Assembly: GCA_949825025.1 (NCBI GenBank)
Contig: OX463781.1
Location: 37,040,366 to 37,104,365 of the forward strand
Length of the DNA stretch: 64,000 nt
Direction of reading: 5' to 3'
Origin: Siphlonurus alternatus
Lineage: Eukaryota; Arthropoda; Insecta; Ephemeroptera; Siphlonuridae
Part shown: piece after piece, positions 21,301-29,300 of the stretch
How the letters are laid out: every line of letters starts with the position of its first letter
Position numbering within the stretch: the stretch's first letter is position 1
The notes under the pieces: model-generated
Databases searched by the model: none
Told to the model about the DNA's origin: nothing
What the model saw: the letters and a program-made list of their open reading frames with translations, nothing else
Translations under genes and position numbers: made by a program

Positions 21301-22592
21301 ATAGAAATTCAAAGGTAAAATTTTAAAACCCTATTATATTGCTTTTTATTTTTAAATAAATCAACAAATGGACACTGGTGCGGTTGGTCAGAGCAGCTAA
21401 GTCCTGTCAGAACTGCTAGCTAAAAGATTTTGGAGCTTACAAGCCCTTGGAAACACAGAAATGATATACATTACTTACACCATGGTTATCGCTCCACATT
21501 TCTTCGACCGTTTGAATGATAAAAAACCGTTAAAAATTCTTAATGTTTTCTATAAAATTTCCGCGCATGTTTCTTTCCATTTCACTTGATTTTTGAAAAC
21601 ATGTCCTCAATTTTTTAATTATTTCTATTAGTTTTTCATGTTATTCATAATGCTTCCCTTGATACTTACCGCTCGCTGGTGGCGCCGCCAGCGGCAAAAA
21701 ATTGTAAACAGCGGAGTTTGTTTACTTTTTTCCTTTCTCGCGTTCAACAATCGAAAATGACACCACGCGACAGACATTGAAGAATGTTTTGTTAGAAACA
21801 TTGCGCGCAGAAGACTCTGATCTTACCTCTTTTCAAATGCCTCTCTGATTCTCCTATACATGTAGCACTCTGCAAACAACCATGGAGACTCAAACCAACG
21901 AGGTAGATGCTCACTTGAAAAATCTTTTATAAAAGAATTCCACAAGTCCTTATCGGGTCCGTTACCAGTTATTGGAATGATTGGTTTGTTAGTCTGGAGT
22001 TCATTTCTCAGTCCAGAAAACACTCCAATAATAGTCTTAATTTCTTCTCTTGCAGTCTGTAAAAAAATACAACTTTAAAAATGTAAATATTTTAAATTTT
22101 AAAATCATCAATTTTAGGTAAACTAAAATCATAATTTAACTTTTCTTGGTCATCTTTAGTCAGTGTGTTTTATAGCAAAATTTTCACTTTGCAGCAAAAC
22201 AATGGGGATATAAGTTACAGGTATTTTTTTATTGCTTAAAAAATTGCAAAATGAGCATTTGGACACAATAAACAATGAATGAATTATTATGCATATTAAA
22301 TATTAATATACAGTAGGGTAAATTAGTAGTACATACCTCTCCGTACTCATCAATAATTTTCAATTTTTCTCTGTAGAGATGATCAACAATTTTAGTTAGG
22401 ATAACGGGAAGACGGTCTTTAATTGTGGTGTACGCAAAGCTCCTGGAATGATGTTAATACTATTTATCATGAAAAGTATATTGCAAAACCTCCAAAAATA
22501 CTATACCTTTTATATTTCGCTGAGAGAGGAACGTCAATAGGAGTTTCTATATCTAAGCTTTTATCAGAGATAGGTTCTGTAGGTTCAGCCAT
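9020..22592 (-). CDS. ARMT1: ARMT1-like damage-control phosphatase (DUF89), complete, 7 exons
   Basis: Seven exons join in phase: 22592-22507, 22442-22337, 22056-21827, 15360-15192, 14046-13875, 9784-9492, 9304-9020 (1341 nt, 446 residues; human ARMT1 is about 441). Seen: the SFAYTTIKDRLP block near the N-terminus, LRNELQT and ECYMYRRI in exon 3, SLWGNKCDLS in exon 5, the DUF89 metal-site motif LDNAGFEL (D259, N260) and VSD (D297) in exon 6, and KGDLNYRKL (K370, D372) in exon 7. Known for the family: metal-dependent phosphatases acting on damaged sugar-phosphate metabolites such as fructose-1-phosphate; ARMT1 was also reported as a glutamate O-methyltransferase acting on PCNA, which is debated. 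All expected catalytic residues are present, so it looks functional. The start ATG at 22592 is the only one that keeps the family N-terminus in frame. The introns carry large transposons. A TTTATT on the plus strand at 8960-8965 gives a minus-strand AATAAA about 55 nt past the stop. Confidence 0.95.
9492..9784 (-). CDS. ARMT1: ARMT1 exon 6 (metal-site exon)
   Basis: Acceptor ACAG|ATATC, donor CAAT|GTGAGC. Encodes DIVLDNAGFELFTDL, carrying the metal-ligand D-N pair, then PWFVSD and FWTLPCDFD. The intron before it (9785-13874) holds the TACAGG-type foldback element. Confidence 0.95.
10286..10424. repeat. Palindromic MITE, ~140 bp
   Basis: GGGCATTCACAAAGTCTTAAG and complement frame arms rich in TTAAGGCTCAATAATTTAAG. 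Lies in ARMT1 intron 5. Confidence 0.8.
10501..12525. mobile_element. Foldback element with arms of TACAGG-type words
   Basis: Left arm (10501-11060) is saturated with CCTGTA, ACCCTGTA and CCAGTA; right arm (12045-12525) with TACAGG, TACAGGGT and TACTGG, i.e. the inverted arrangement. Outermost TTTTTCCTGTAGATACCCTG pairs with CAGGGTATTTACAGGAAAG. The left arm contains ~105-bp tandem units (around 10740, 10849, 10945); the right arm has a 21-bp tandem unit, TACAGGTTCTTACTGACTGCC-like (20 bp shown of it: ACAGGTTCTTACTGACTGCC), six times at ~12190-12318. The ~1-kb middle is unrelated AT-rich DNA carrying a hAT MITE. No transposase is seen. Resembles FB/Galileo architecture without shared sequence. 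Confidence 0.75.
11351..11525. mobile_element. hAT-type MITE with 8-bp target duplication
   Basis: TIR CAGGCTCGGACTGG and its complement; flanked on both sides by CCTGAAAA (11343-11350 and 11526-11533), a perfect 8-bp duplication as hAT elements make. Sits in the loop of the foldback element, so it inserted later. Confidence 0.88.
12530..13870. other. ARMT1 intron 5 remainder
   Basis: Unique-looking intron sequence. A short inverted repeat, GCTGCACCCAAGAG at ~13710 with its complement at ~13828, is the only structure seen. The 76-residue ORF at 13187-13417 has no recognisable domain. Confidence 0.5.
13875..14046 (-). CDS. ARMT1: ARMT1 exon 5
   Basis: Acceptor GTAG|GTGTCA, donor ATAG|GTACAG. 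Encodes VSLWGNKCDLSIS followed by an acidic linker, matching the family's SLWGNKCDLS signature. Confidence 0.94.
14473..14931. mobile_element. TTAA-flanked MITE, copy 1
   Basis: TTAA-GGCTTAACCTGAG at the left and CTCAGGTTATACC-TTAA at the right. The interior is not palindromic; it matches the copy at 29676-30143 in opposite orientation, e.g. CCGTGGCGATGATCGTTTC. Lies in ARMT1 intron 4. Confidence 0.85.
15192..15360 (-). CDS. ARMT1: ARMT1 exon 4
   Basis: Acceptor ACAG|CTCTG, donor AAG|GTATGC. Encodes SALQTFDPFGQQKRDAF and continues to VQIMK. It is the least conserved exon, but the phase on both sides (2 in, 0 out) fits exactly. A 6.5-kb intron separates it from exon 3. Confidence 0.85.
15620..16099 (+). 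mobile_element. Short 3'-end unit of an R4/Dong-related element between TAA tracts
   Basis: A ~450-bp GC-rich block bounded by (TAA)n on both sides. Its tail (GGGCGCCTTCACCTTGGCCC ... GGTGCTGGCGCTTAA) is similar to the 3' UTR of the adjacent Dong-like element (GGGCGCTTGCACCTTGGC ... GGTGTTAGTGCTTA), so it is probably a 5'-truncated or non-autonomous relative with the same target. A second copy sits at 39078-39488. Confidence 0.7.
16351..18711 (+). CDS. Dong-like ORF, N-terminal and RT part
   Basis: 786 residues in one frame. N-terminal ~300 residues are Gln/Glu-rich with a Myb-like stretch; the RT spans roughly residues 500-770. The last ~20 residues (after EDQLHSML) are out of frame with the family and belong to the shifted tail. 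Would reverse-transcribe its own RNA by target-primed synthesis at TAA repeats. Confidence 0.8.
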   Translation: MGPCFGFPPGELFLGLLFSTSTLDKENMKSSLKERVNGDRSKGRTGGSGTGPSVSNELPVPVERGESSSQHRGRRGAAPLRATARAAAPAAQAGGGLEEPRAPLTAAGLVRQRTKWTKDMNMSVMLAYYRSTNIEREMEGYRVRMFAEWKKIFPDTTMDEQRVCSQLRSIMSRGALSAAEQDQVKREITQELQLHQQQDPLMDSGEEEEGNLEDVQPKPQLEGDRGEAQQQSEVDLLGKFRDSYESFKLQYQGVPLESRPRIPKLRCNAQVFASVVVADQVLGPDVAGSTLEEDSGLVHCAALAVCQTLGVEIKTSQRQQRVSKSVPKDYTPPWRKRIEERISRARREIAHLVAFFADTQGCSKKVMAGIRSIARSIRVRRTDRDFEKKLREKEEQLRQRIAALGARIRRYNEAAKRRQQESLFAADQKLFYRKLEEEGKEEQPQRPPKAETMAEFWSSIWSEPKQHSEDAYWLREEEEECRDIPAMPAVSITLADVQAAIRKTQNWKAPGVDGIHNFWWKYFKTTHQALATHFHEALENPSIVPRFCTLGITYMKPKSGDSLNPKNYRPITCLPTLYKIFTSILSIKIYDHLVANGLLAEEQNGCRKGTRGCRELLVVDAVVSQQARRKHRNISVGWVDYKKAFDSVPHSWLLSVLHIYKIHPCIVQILTSCMGMWRTCLHVNQGGVSYKTREMRISRGIFQGDSLSPLWFCLALNPLSRMLRTSGYGYVLQRNPEVRISHQFYMDDLKLYASGEDQLHSMLNLSKVLVMQFAWSLVLTSVLLCM
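18672..20060 (+). CDS. Dong-like ORF, C-terminal part with endonuclease
   Basis: 462 residues from the first ATG; the family-like frame already starts upstream (LVKSFSDAICMEFGLDKC). Contains the CCHC knuckle (CRLCKQANESIQHVTGGC, an 18-residue core) and the PD...D restriction-like endonuclease near residues 355-400, ending KVLSL. Stop at 20060. Confidence 0.8.
   Translation: MEFGLDKCAVVHVRKGEIQDPQEGLRLMGGTVIQDLGVEENYKYLGLQQLIGIKDVDARKQVEKKVLSRVDKICKSFVSARNKITAINTWAIPVAGYTFGVVRWSETSLQAFDRKVRTTLTKHRIHHPRSSVERLYLSRHVGGRGLISMEMMCRQQELKLRQYFVSRGDGLHAAICNQDRGYTPLHLSEKEFQPAIRTQADRVLEWSTKALHGRFAAALSSDKVDTKSSTEWLRTSGLFAETEGFVCAIQDQVIRTRAYERHILKVNISDRCRLCKQANESIQHVTGGCPVLAPKEYLERHNSVAKVVHQALAKKVGLIETEVPYYKCKLEQVLRNQDAKILWDSAITTDRAVEANRPDLVLFDKKARTAVIVDIAVPLDENLVTTVSEKKRKYQPLAVELKDMYQLRSVDVVPVVISSNGLVTKDWSFAREKLALKEYHMRVMQKAAILGTANIVCKVLSL
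20172..20215. repeat. (TAA)n target tract after Dong copy 1
   Basis: ATAATAATAAT run directly following the GAAAAAGAC 3' end of the retrotransposon, the expected target sequence. Confidence 0.85.
20405..20781. mobile_element. Palindromic MITE
   Basis: AATAGACAAT...ATTGTCTATT ends; the arms include TTAGAAAATATAC, TCTGAATATTTTCA and a core GGTGGTACACCTGATGGGAC. Internal TCTGAAAAAATTCAG words relate it to 4326-4575 and 5482-5763. Confidence 0.8.
20827..21819. mobile_element. hAT-like element, 993 bp, at an ARMT1 splice donor
   Basis: TIR CAGAGTCTTCTGCGCGCAAT with its perfect complement; inner TIR continues through TTTCTAACAAAACATT. Flanked by perfect 8-bp duplications ATCTTACC at 20819-20826 and 21820-21827. 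No transposase ORF is visible, so it is non-autonomous. Its right duplication overlaps the exon 3 donor of ARMT1. Confidence 0.92.
21827..22056 (-). CDS. ARMT1: ARMT1 exon 3
   Basis: Encodes the LRNELQTNKPIIPI ... WFESPWLFAECYMYRRI block. Its donor (AGAG|GTAAGAT) lies inside the 8-bp target-site duplication of a hAT-like element that begins only 7 bp into the intron. Confidence 0.95.
22337..22442 (-). CDS. ARMT1: ARMT1 exon 2
   Basis: Acceptor CAG|GAG and donor AGAG|GTATGT. Encodes SFAYTTIKDRLPVILTKIVD and following residues, the conserved N-terminal helix block. Too short for a simple ORF listing but unmistakable by family similarity. Confidence 0.93.
22507..22592 (-). CDS. ARMT1: ARMT1 exon 1 (coding part)
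   Basis: Starts MAEPTEPISDKS and ends at an AAAG|GTAT donor in phase 2. The first ~20 residues are acidic and not conserved; PLSAKYKR leads into the conserved domain. Confidence 0.88.
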
Positions 22593-22829
22593 GGCATAAC
22601 ATTCAACAAAGTTACAGTACTGTAAGACTTAACCTAAATGCAGGGGCAGAAAAAAAAAACAAAATAATTAAAATTTACTGTAATTAAATTAATATCATTC
22701 TGACACAATACAGTAATCATACACATTATGCGTAATTATCAAATCCTAGATTATGCGGCAAATGCGATTTTCAAGCTACTTTTGTTGTTCAATTTTTTAA
22801 TGGGTCTACCGCCTGTATACATACATACA

Positions 22830-23350
22830 CACACATAAGCTGTGTATAACTCTGTCCTAATACCAACTTTGATGTATGGGTCTGAAGTATGGGTGTGCCA
22901 AACAAAGCATAGGAGTAAGTTGAATGCTGTTGGTATGAGTTTTTTAAGGAATATGTGTGGTAAAACTAGGTGGATAGAGTGAGAAACACATGGGTGATGA
23001 ATGAGTGTGGAGTGAAAGAAAGTGTAATTGACAAGTATGAACGAAGTACACTACGTTGGTTTGGACATGTTGAGAGAATGGGTGATGAATGAATTGCAAA
23101 ACAGGTATTTAAAGGTAGTGTACAAGGCATGAAAGGATTAGGTAGACCTAAAAACGTTTGGTTGGATGTGATTGCAGAATGTTTGAAGAACAGCAGTGTT
23201 AAAAGTACACAGTGTAATAGAGAGTGCAGAAGGCAAAAGAGTGTTATGAGTACTGTATTCCTGAAGCAAGTGGAGTATGCAAGAATCGAGTGCTTTGGAG
23301 GGCAATTTGTAGACGGCCGAGGTAATAATGCTGCTGGCTTACCCCGTAAA
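22830..23350 (+). pseudogene. 3' end of an RTE-like LINE
   Basis: Broken frames read LIPTLMYGSEVWVCQTKHRS, LNAVGMSFLRNMCGKTRW, STLRWFGHVERMGDE and GLGRPKNVWLDVIAECL, the C-terminal pattern of RTE-clade ORFs. Several stops. It ends in an ATGT/ACGT-type microsatellite, as RTE tails often do. Confidence 0.75.
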
Positions 23351-23365
23351 GGGATATGGTGTCAT

Positions 23366-23479
23366 GTTATGTATGTATGTACGTATGTACGTATGTACGT
23401 ATGTACGTATGTACGTATGTACGTATGTACGTATGTACGTACGTATGTATGTATGTATGTATGTATGTATGTATGTATG

Positions 23480-23540
<61 letters not shown>
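23366..23540. repeat. (ATGTACGT)n-(ATGT)n-(AT)n microsatellite
   Basis: Octanucleotide, tetranucleotide and dinucleotide blocks in succession. Open frames through it (YVCTYVRM repeats) are artefacts of the repeat. Confidence 0.95.
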
Positions 23541-23543
<3 letters not shown>

Positions 23544-23768
23544 CGTGGTAGCGCCCATTTGTCCCATTTGCTTTCGGAATAGTTCGGATTTTAATTTATT
23601 TACGCTATGCAGAGGCATCTTTTGAGTGTTTTCAGAAGCTCTATCAGTGCTCTATCGGCGCGTCTATCAATTTTAGTACAAAATTTATCCAAAAGATGGC
23701 TCTGCATAGCGTAAATAAATTAAAATCCGAACTTTTCCGAAAGCAAATGGGACACATGGGCGCTCACC
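23544..23768. mobile_element. Palindromic MITE next to the microsatellite
   Basis: GAGCGCCCATGTG-type end pairs with GGTAGCGCCCATTTGTCCC; the arms share CATTTGCTTTCGGAA and TTTAATTTATTTACGCTATG. Confidence 0.8.
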
Positions 23769-23774
23769 ATAAAC

Positions 23775-24065
23775 CGAATTCGGGCAAAAGCCGAAAAAAT
23801 GAGCAAAACTAGTTTTGAGCATCAAGGGCTTCAAGTTAAGCTCAAAACCCGAAGTTATCAATTATTATTTCGGGTTTTGAGCTTAACTCTATGCTCAAAA
23901 CTATATTTATAGATTTGTTCAAGTCGAAATGAGCAAAACCCGATAAAGACTTTTTACATCGGCTTTTGTTAATTCCCATTTGAACAAAATTAGTTCTGCG
24001 TATCAAAAGTTATGATCAAAACCTGAAGTAAGATTTTATTTTGGCTTCTGAGCAAAATTTGAGTT
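23775..24065. repeat. Imperfect inverted repeat built on GAGCAAAAC words
   Basis: TTTTGAGCATCAAGGGC, AAGCTCAAAACCCGAAG and their complements recur several times in both orientations. Divergent; borders uncertain. Confidence 0.5.
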
Positions 24066-24260
24066 ATGCATACTACATACATCATACATAAATACATACA
24101 GCTAGTACAGCATTCCCTCTATATTTGTATGTACTGTATCATGTATACAAATACACTGTATCATATCACAGTCACAGGGGGAGTAATGGTAAGGCTAAAA
24201 ACTGGATCCAGTAATGGTTAACAGAGGTTTAAACAGGTAGCAATTAATTTTTTAGCACAC

Positions 24261-24440
24261 ATACAGTATAACAGATCTTAGTTTACCACTAAACAGTTCA
24301 GTAGACTAGACGGCGCCAGATATATCAGCCAATGAAAAGGTGGCCAGCTGACATTCTAGCCTTTTCATTGGCTCATATATCTGGCGCCGTCTAGTCTACT
24401 GAGCTGTTTAGTGGTAAACTAAGATCTGTTATACTGTATA
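24261..24440. mobile_element. Near-perfect palindrome, 180 bp
   Basis: ATACAGTATAACAGATCTTA at the left is exactly mirrored at the right; the core arms are AGTAGACTAGACGGCGCCAG and CCAATGAAAAGG. MITE-like. Confidence 0.85.
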
Positions 24441-24920
24441 CTGTATACACCATTAGAATCGTGGACATGGATGTTAAGAATGCTTTTGGCACATTTACTT
24501 GCATGGTGATCAACAAATAAATTAATTGTGATCCAAAGAAAACTCAGTTTACCATTTCTCCAGCCCTTACCATTACCCCCCCTGTAAATGGGTGTACAGC
24601 ATTTACAACCATTACGTATATATGATATGCATACAACGTATACGACTGCCAGACTTGATATAGCGCAGAGATACAGTATAGAGACGGAACTTTTTTTTTC
24701 TTTTTTTTTTTTTTTTAAATAAACATGCAAGCATGCAAGATTAGCAGCCAGAGGGGTCCAGAGCCAGGCCCTGCTTGGGCAACAGTTGCCATAGCTGCCC
24801 GTCGGCTTCAAAAATTCGGAATAAAAAGGAATTTATAAGTATACTGTATGTATGATATTATTCTACGCGTATAGCGCGCTCAGACTTTAATTCATAAAAT
24901 ATAAGTACCTAACCGATTAT

Positions 24921-25275
24921 TTAAAAGGTAGAGATATCAGCTGGCCCAATGCTAAAAAAATCCCATTCAAAAAAATAAGAAAAAAATTTAAAATGTTCTC
25001 CTCAACATCCCCTATTAGTAGGTTAAATATCAGGTATACAAAAACGAGCTAGTTTTCGAGTTATTAATTTTTAAAGTTGACTAATTTAACATGGAAGTTC
25101 CATTTTTCCATGTTAAATTAGAGAACTTTAAAAATTAATTACTCGAAAACTAGCTCGTTTTTGTATACATACCTGATTTTTTACCTACTGCATGATAGGG
25201 GATGTACATTCATTGATTTTTATGAATGGGATTTTTTTAGCATTGGTCCAGCTGATACATATTATCTCTACCTTA
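24921..25275. mobile_element. TTAA-type palindrome, divergent family member
   Basis: The core TCAGGTATACAAAAACGAGC ... AACATGG is shared with the palindromes at 52190 and 53397. Outer ends are TTAAAAGGTAGAGATA and TATCTCTACCTTAA. Arms ~170 bp. Confidence 0.75.
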
Positions 25276-25503
25276 ACCCTTAACATCAGTGAAAATACTG
25301 AAAATATAGGAAAAAATACCTTTATTTTCACACTTCGGCCGCTTTGACACAACCACAGCTCACACAGCTGTTGAAAATTGAAATTTGAAATGTTTATGTT
25401 GAGTGAAAATGCCAACAAATTTTAAAACTGAATTTCTATTTTCATTTGTTTACAAAACAGGATGAATTGTGGCCAACTTCACGTTTGAATTAGGTTAGGT
25501 AAT

Positions 25504-25922
25504 CAGTGATGTTAGTCCGCGCATATTCGCGGCGATAATGCGCGCATATTTGCGGCGAATATGCGCGCATATTCGCATATTCGCGGGCAATCTGCGGCCG
25601 CATATGCGCGCATATTGAAAATTGACTTTCCCGCCACTAAAATAGCAATTTAAAACTGGTTAAAACTACAGTAAATGCTACAGGGAGTCTTTTCTTATTT
25701 TTCTTGTTATAATCCCTTGCTTAATTAGTGTTTGGATTAAATTAGAGTTAATTAATAATGGAATTAAAGCAATCGGCCTTTCAGGCTGCCGAGGTGCTCA
25801 CGTGATTTTAATTGCGCGCGGCCGCCATCTTGAAAGTATCTTTCGCGCATTTGCGCGCATATACGCGCATATTCGCATGTGCATATTCGCGAATCAATCT
25901 TCGCGCGAATTTCACATCACTG
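25504..25922. mobile_element. hAT-like GC-rich element beside the SLAIN start
   Basis: CAGTGATGT ... ACATCACTG ends; both arms carry runs of GCGCATATTCGCG words. CAGTG-type ends fit hAT, but no clean 8-bp duplication is visible (flanks are both GTTAGG-like). Ends ~155 bp before the SLAIN ATG, so it may overlap the promoter or 5' UTR. Confidence 0.6.
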
Positions 25923-26077
25923 GTTAGGTTCGTGGGGTTCGTCGGTTCGTCCCGTTCGTCTCGTCCGACTTCGTCGTCTCCTCTACCAAAAGCGGATACA
26001 AAAGTTCTCACGAATGTAGGCTGGAATTTTATTTAGTTTTTTAATAGTTTTTAATTTATTTATGCAAATAGCATATT

Positions 26078-26328
26078 ATGGAAAACCAAGGAGTGAGTGT
26101 AAAATTAGATCCACGTGAGGAAGTAAGGAAGCTGCAGGAAATGGTGAGAAAACTAGAACTTCAAAATGAAGAACTTCGGATCGGTCAGAAAAAGAATGGT
26201 TTTGTTCTTGACTCTCACATACAGCAACAGCCAAATAAGCCTCTACCTATTGAAGATGATATTTACTCTTCTAAAGAATCTTTGTATAATTATGAAGACG
26301 ACGATGATCTATTGGACGAGCAAACTTG
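26078..26328 (+). CDS. SLAIN: SLAIN exon 1 (start, coiled coil)
   Basis: ATG at 26078 heads MENQGVSVKLDPREEVRKLQ, the coiled-coil start typical of the family. Donor ACTTG|GTAAGC, phase 2. A hAT-like GC-rich element ends only ~155 bp upstream of the ATG. Confidence 0.92.
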
Positions 26329-29300
26329 GTAAGCAAATTATGCCTAAGTATGTATTACTGTATCATATGTCAATTCTCGCCTTTCAAGTGCTTGTGGCCT
26401 TTCTTTTTATCTCGGTCAATGTCGAGGCCTGCTTAACATACATACTTGATAAGGAAGGTTGATCTCGTCTTGTGACTTGTGACTCATTCAATACTTTTTC
26501 TTTCAGGTTATATCGGAGTTCGAAGTACAATGGTGATTTAATAGATTTAGAAGCCTGGCTGGAAATAGAATTAAAAAGAAGTGTGCCTTCAATAGATATT
26601 ACAGGACTGAGAAATAATATTGCAAGAAGATTAACAGAGGTTAAAAGGTGTAAGTATTCCTTATGTTTTTTATTTATCACGTATGATACGGATATGATAA
26701 TATCTTAAACATGAATATCATACATAAGCATAATGCATAATTATATGTATGCATATACGGTATGCATACTGGATACAGTATATCTATGATATTATGTCAA
26801 TCATGTGTATGTATACCGCATGTATGTCTACAGTACATCATGTATTTAAATGCATACATGAGGCGCCACAAATCAAACGGGTTTAATTAACTTTCCAAAT
26901 CCAAGTTCAAAAGTGGTCTGAAATTGTTATTATTTTTTTTTTGTACGTAGGTGTAGCTGAGGCTTAAAAATTGAAATCCAGTTGGGCTTGGATTTAAACC
27001 CGTTTGATCTGAGGCGCCTCACATATATTGTATGCATAATTGTTTATTATGTATAATGTTTATTCATATGATATGATTGTGTTCAGGATACAGTACTGGT
27101 ATATCATATAATGTACTGTATTTGATCAATATACTATGTCCTTCCACTATCAATTATGCATACTGTACATACCTGTTCAGACGAAAGTCGTACTTAAAAA
27201 TCTGTTACAATATCAATAACAGAATAGATGCAAACTTTCTTTTTGAATGTGCTGGTCATAAATACTGCTGCAGTAGTCTTTATTTACAGAAGTTAACTTT
27301 GATTTTTTTCTCTCTCCGTAGCTGTAGAGCAACGTCATGTAGACACACGGACTTTCACCCGTCCAAAGAAACGTTTGCCGCTAGTTTTCTCAACTCCTTA
27401 CTCTCAAGTTGAGGACTATGAAGAGCAAATGTCTGCAGGCTGTGGAGTGTCACATCCATCAGGAAGTGACGAGGAAAACACTCCAGTTCCTAATGGATCA
27501 CTTCTACAATACAGTCAAAATGTAAGTAAAACAAACAAAGTCTTTGAGTTTTGGTTTTCTTCTATGTAAATTACACTGTTACAGAAAAAAAAAAGTTAAA
27601 TATACTTTTTGTGTGCTATATTTTATAATGTACAGTTTTGCATCTCATATTGATTATAACATTTTCGTACAGTACTTAGTTTCAATATCAACCTGTAAAA
27701 ATCACTTATCGATTAATCTCAGTAACTTTGGTGTCATAATGTTTTATATATTGAAATTTCTGTTAGATGAAATTGAATGAAATAAAATTTAAAAATTCTG
27801 GAATGTTTTGGAATTTAATCGCTTATAGTGTGGCCGAATTCAAGGGAGCGGTTTTCTCACAATTGCTCCATTTTCGGTTTCCGTCCATAAGGCCCAATGT
27901 TAAACTTCCATTTTTACAAATAAGATAAATCCACTTCAAAATTTGCATGCCATCTATTGATGGGAAGTTCAAAGTTCACTGCAAGTCTTACCTATTGCAT
28001 TCGAGGGGGCTGATTCCAAGCTGAGATTCATCCTTAATATTTACTTTCACTTTGAACCTCATTGATAAACTGTGACAAAGCAATGGGTGCTGCTGCTTCA
28101 GGTGCGGGAACACAGTCTACCGAGGTACTCTGGAGGACCAGGCAAGCCCCCATCGTTAGATGGAACTTTCCGTCTGGAGCGAAGTGCAACGCCAGAGCGC
28201 CAGGGAGGACGGAGAACACCTCGTGGCGAGGGCAGCACTGGACTCCCCGTGCCTCGCAGCAGGCTGGAAAAGACGTTTGGCTACCGAGCAGGCAGCTGCT
28301 CTCCTCTCAACAGAACTTTCAACCTAGATGGAGTAGCGGTAATACATACCTAAAGTGCAGTTGTTTTCAAGGGGTAGAATTGAAGGGATTGATGCATGCG
28401 TAATCAGTTTCCCCAGGGATCGGATGCAGATGCAAGATGCACACGGATGCGCAAAAATGGGCTGGCATCCGCATCCGTGCATCCCAGATGCACGGGGAAA
28501 AATTAATCCCAGATGCATGAAAGATAAATTTGCATCTGGATGCGCATCCCAGATGCATGAAAAATAAATTTGCATCCGGATGCGCATCCACGGATAAACG
28601 AAAAATAAATTTGCATCCATTTAACACTTTTTTTTTTTCTTTTTCATCAGTTTTTTTGGTAATGGCCTCTAAACCAATCTTATAACACGAGGCATATTTT
28701 TTAAATTTATTTGCCACTTGTCGTTTAAAATTGCAAGAAACAAAGTGTATTATAAAAACCAAGGATCGGATGCGGATGCAAGATGCACACAGATGCGCGA
28801 AAATGGGCTTGCATCCGCATCCGTGCATCCCAGATGCACGGGAAAAAATTAATGCATCTGGATGCGCATCTCAGATGCATGAAAAATAAATTTGCATCCG
28901 GATGCGCATCCCAGATGCATGAAAAATAAATTTGCATCCGGATGCGCATCCCAGATGCATGAAAAATAATTTTGCATCTGGATGCGCATCTTGGATGCAC
29001 GAAAAAAACGCGTGCATCCGGTCCCTGGTTTTCTGTTTTTCCCACTAGCATGAAAACAGTGAAAGCACTAAAAAGAAATAAATTTCTGGGTTTGAAAACT
29101 GTCAGTAATTTAGATTAAATAAATTTAAGAGCCACTAGATAATATAGTTCACCAGCAGAACAGCATTAAAAATATCTGGCAGAGTAGGAGAGAGAAAAAC
29201 AATTTGGAGGGATATGTGCTCTGCAGTGTTGCCAGTGCAAGCAACGGGTTGTTATTAGTCCGTGAGCTGAGGTACCAAAATGGCGGAAAAAGGGTTCCGG

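Noticed and set aside
23366..23540. ORFs with YVCTYVRM or IYIYIY repeats
   Set aside because: Pure microsatellite translation.
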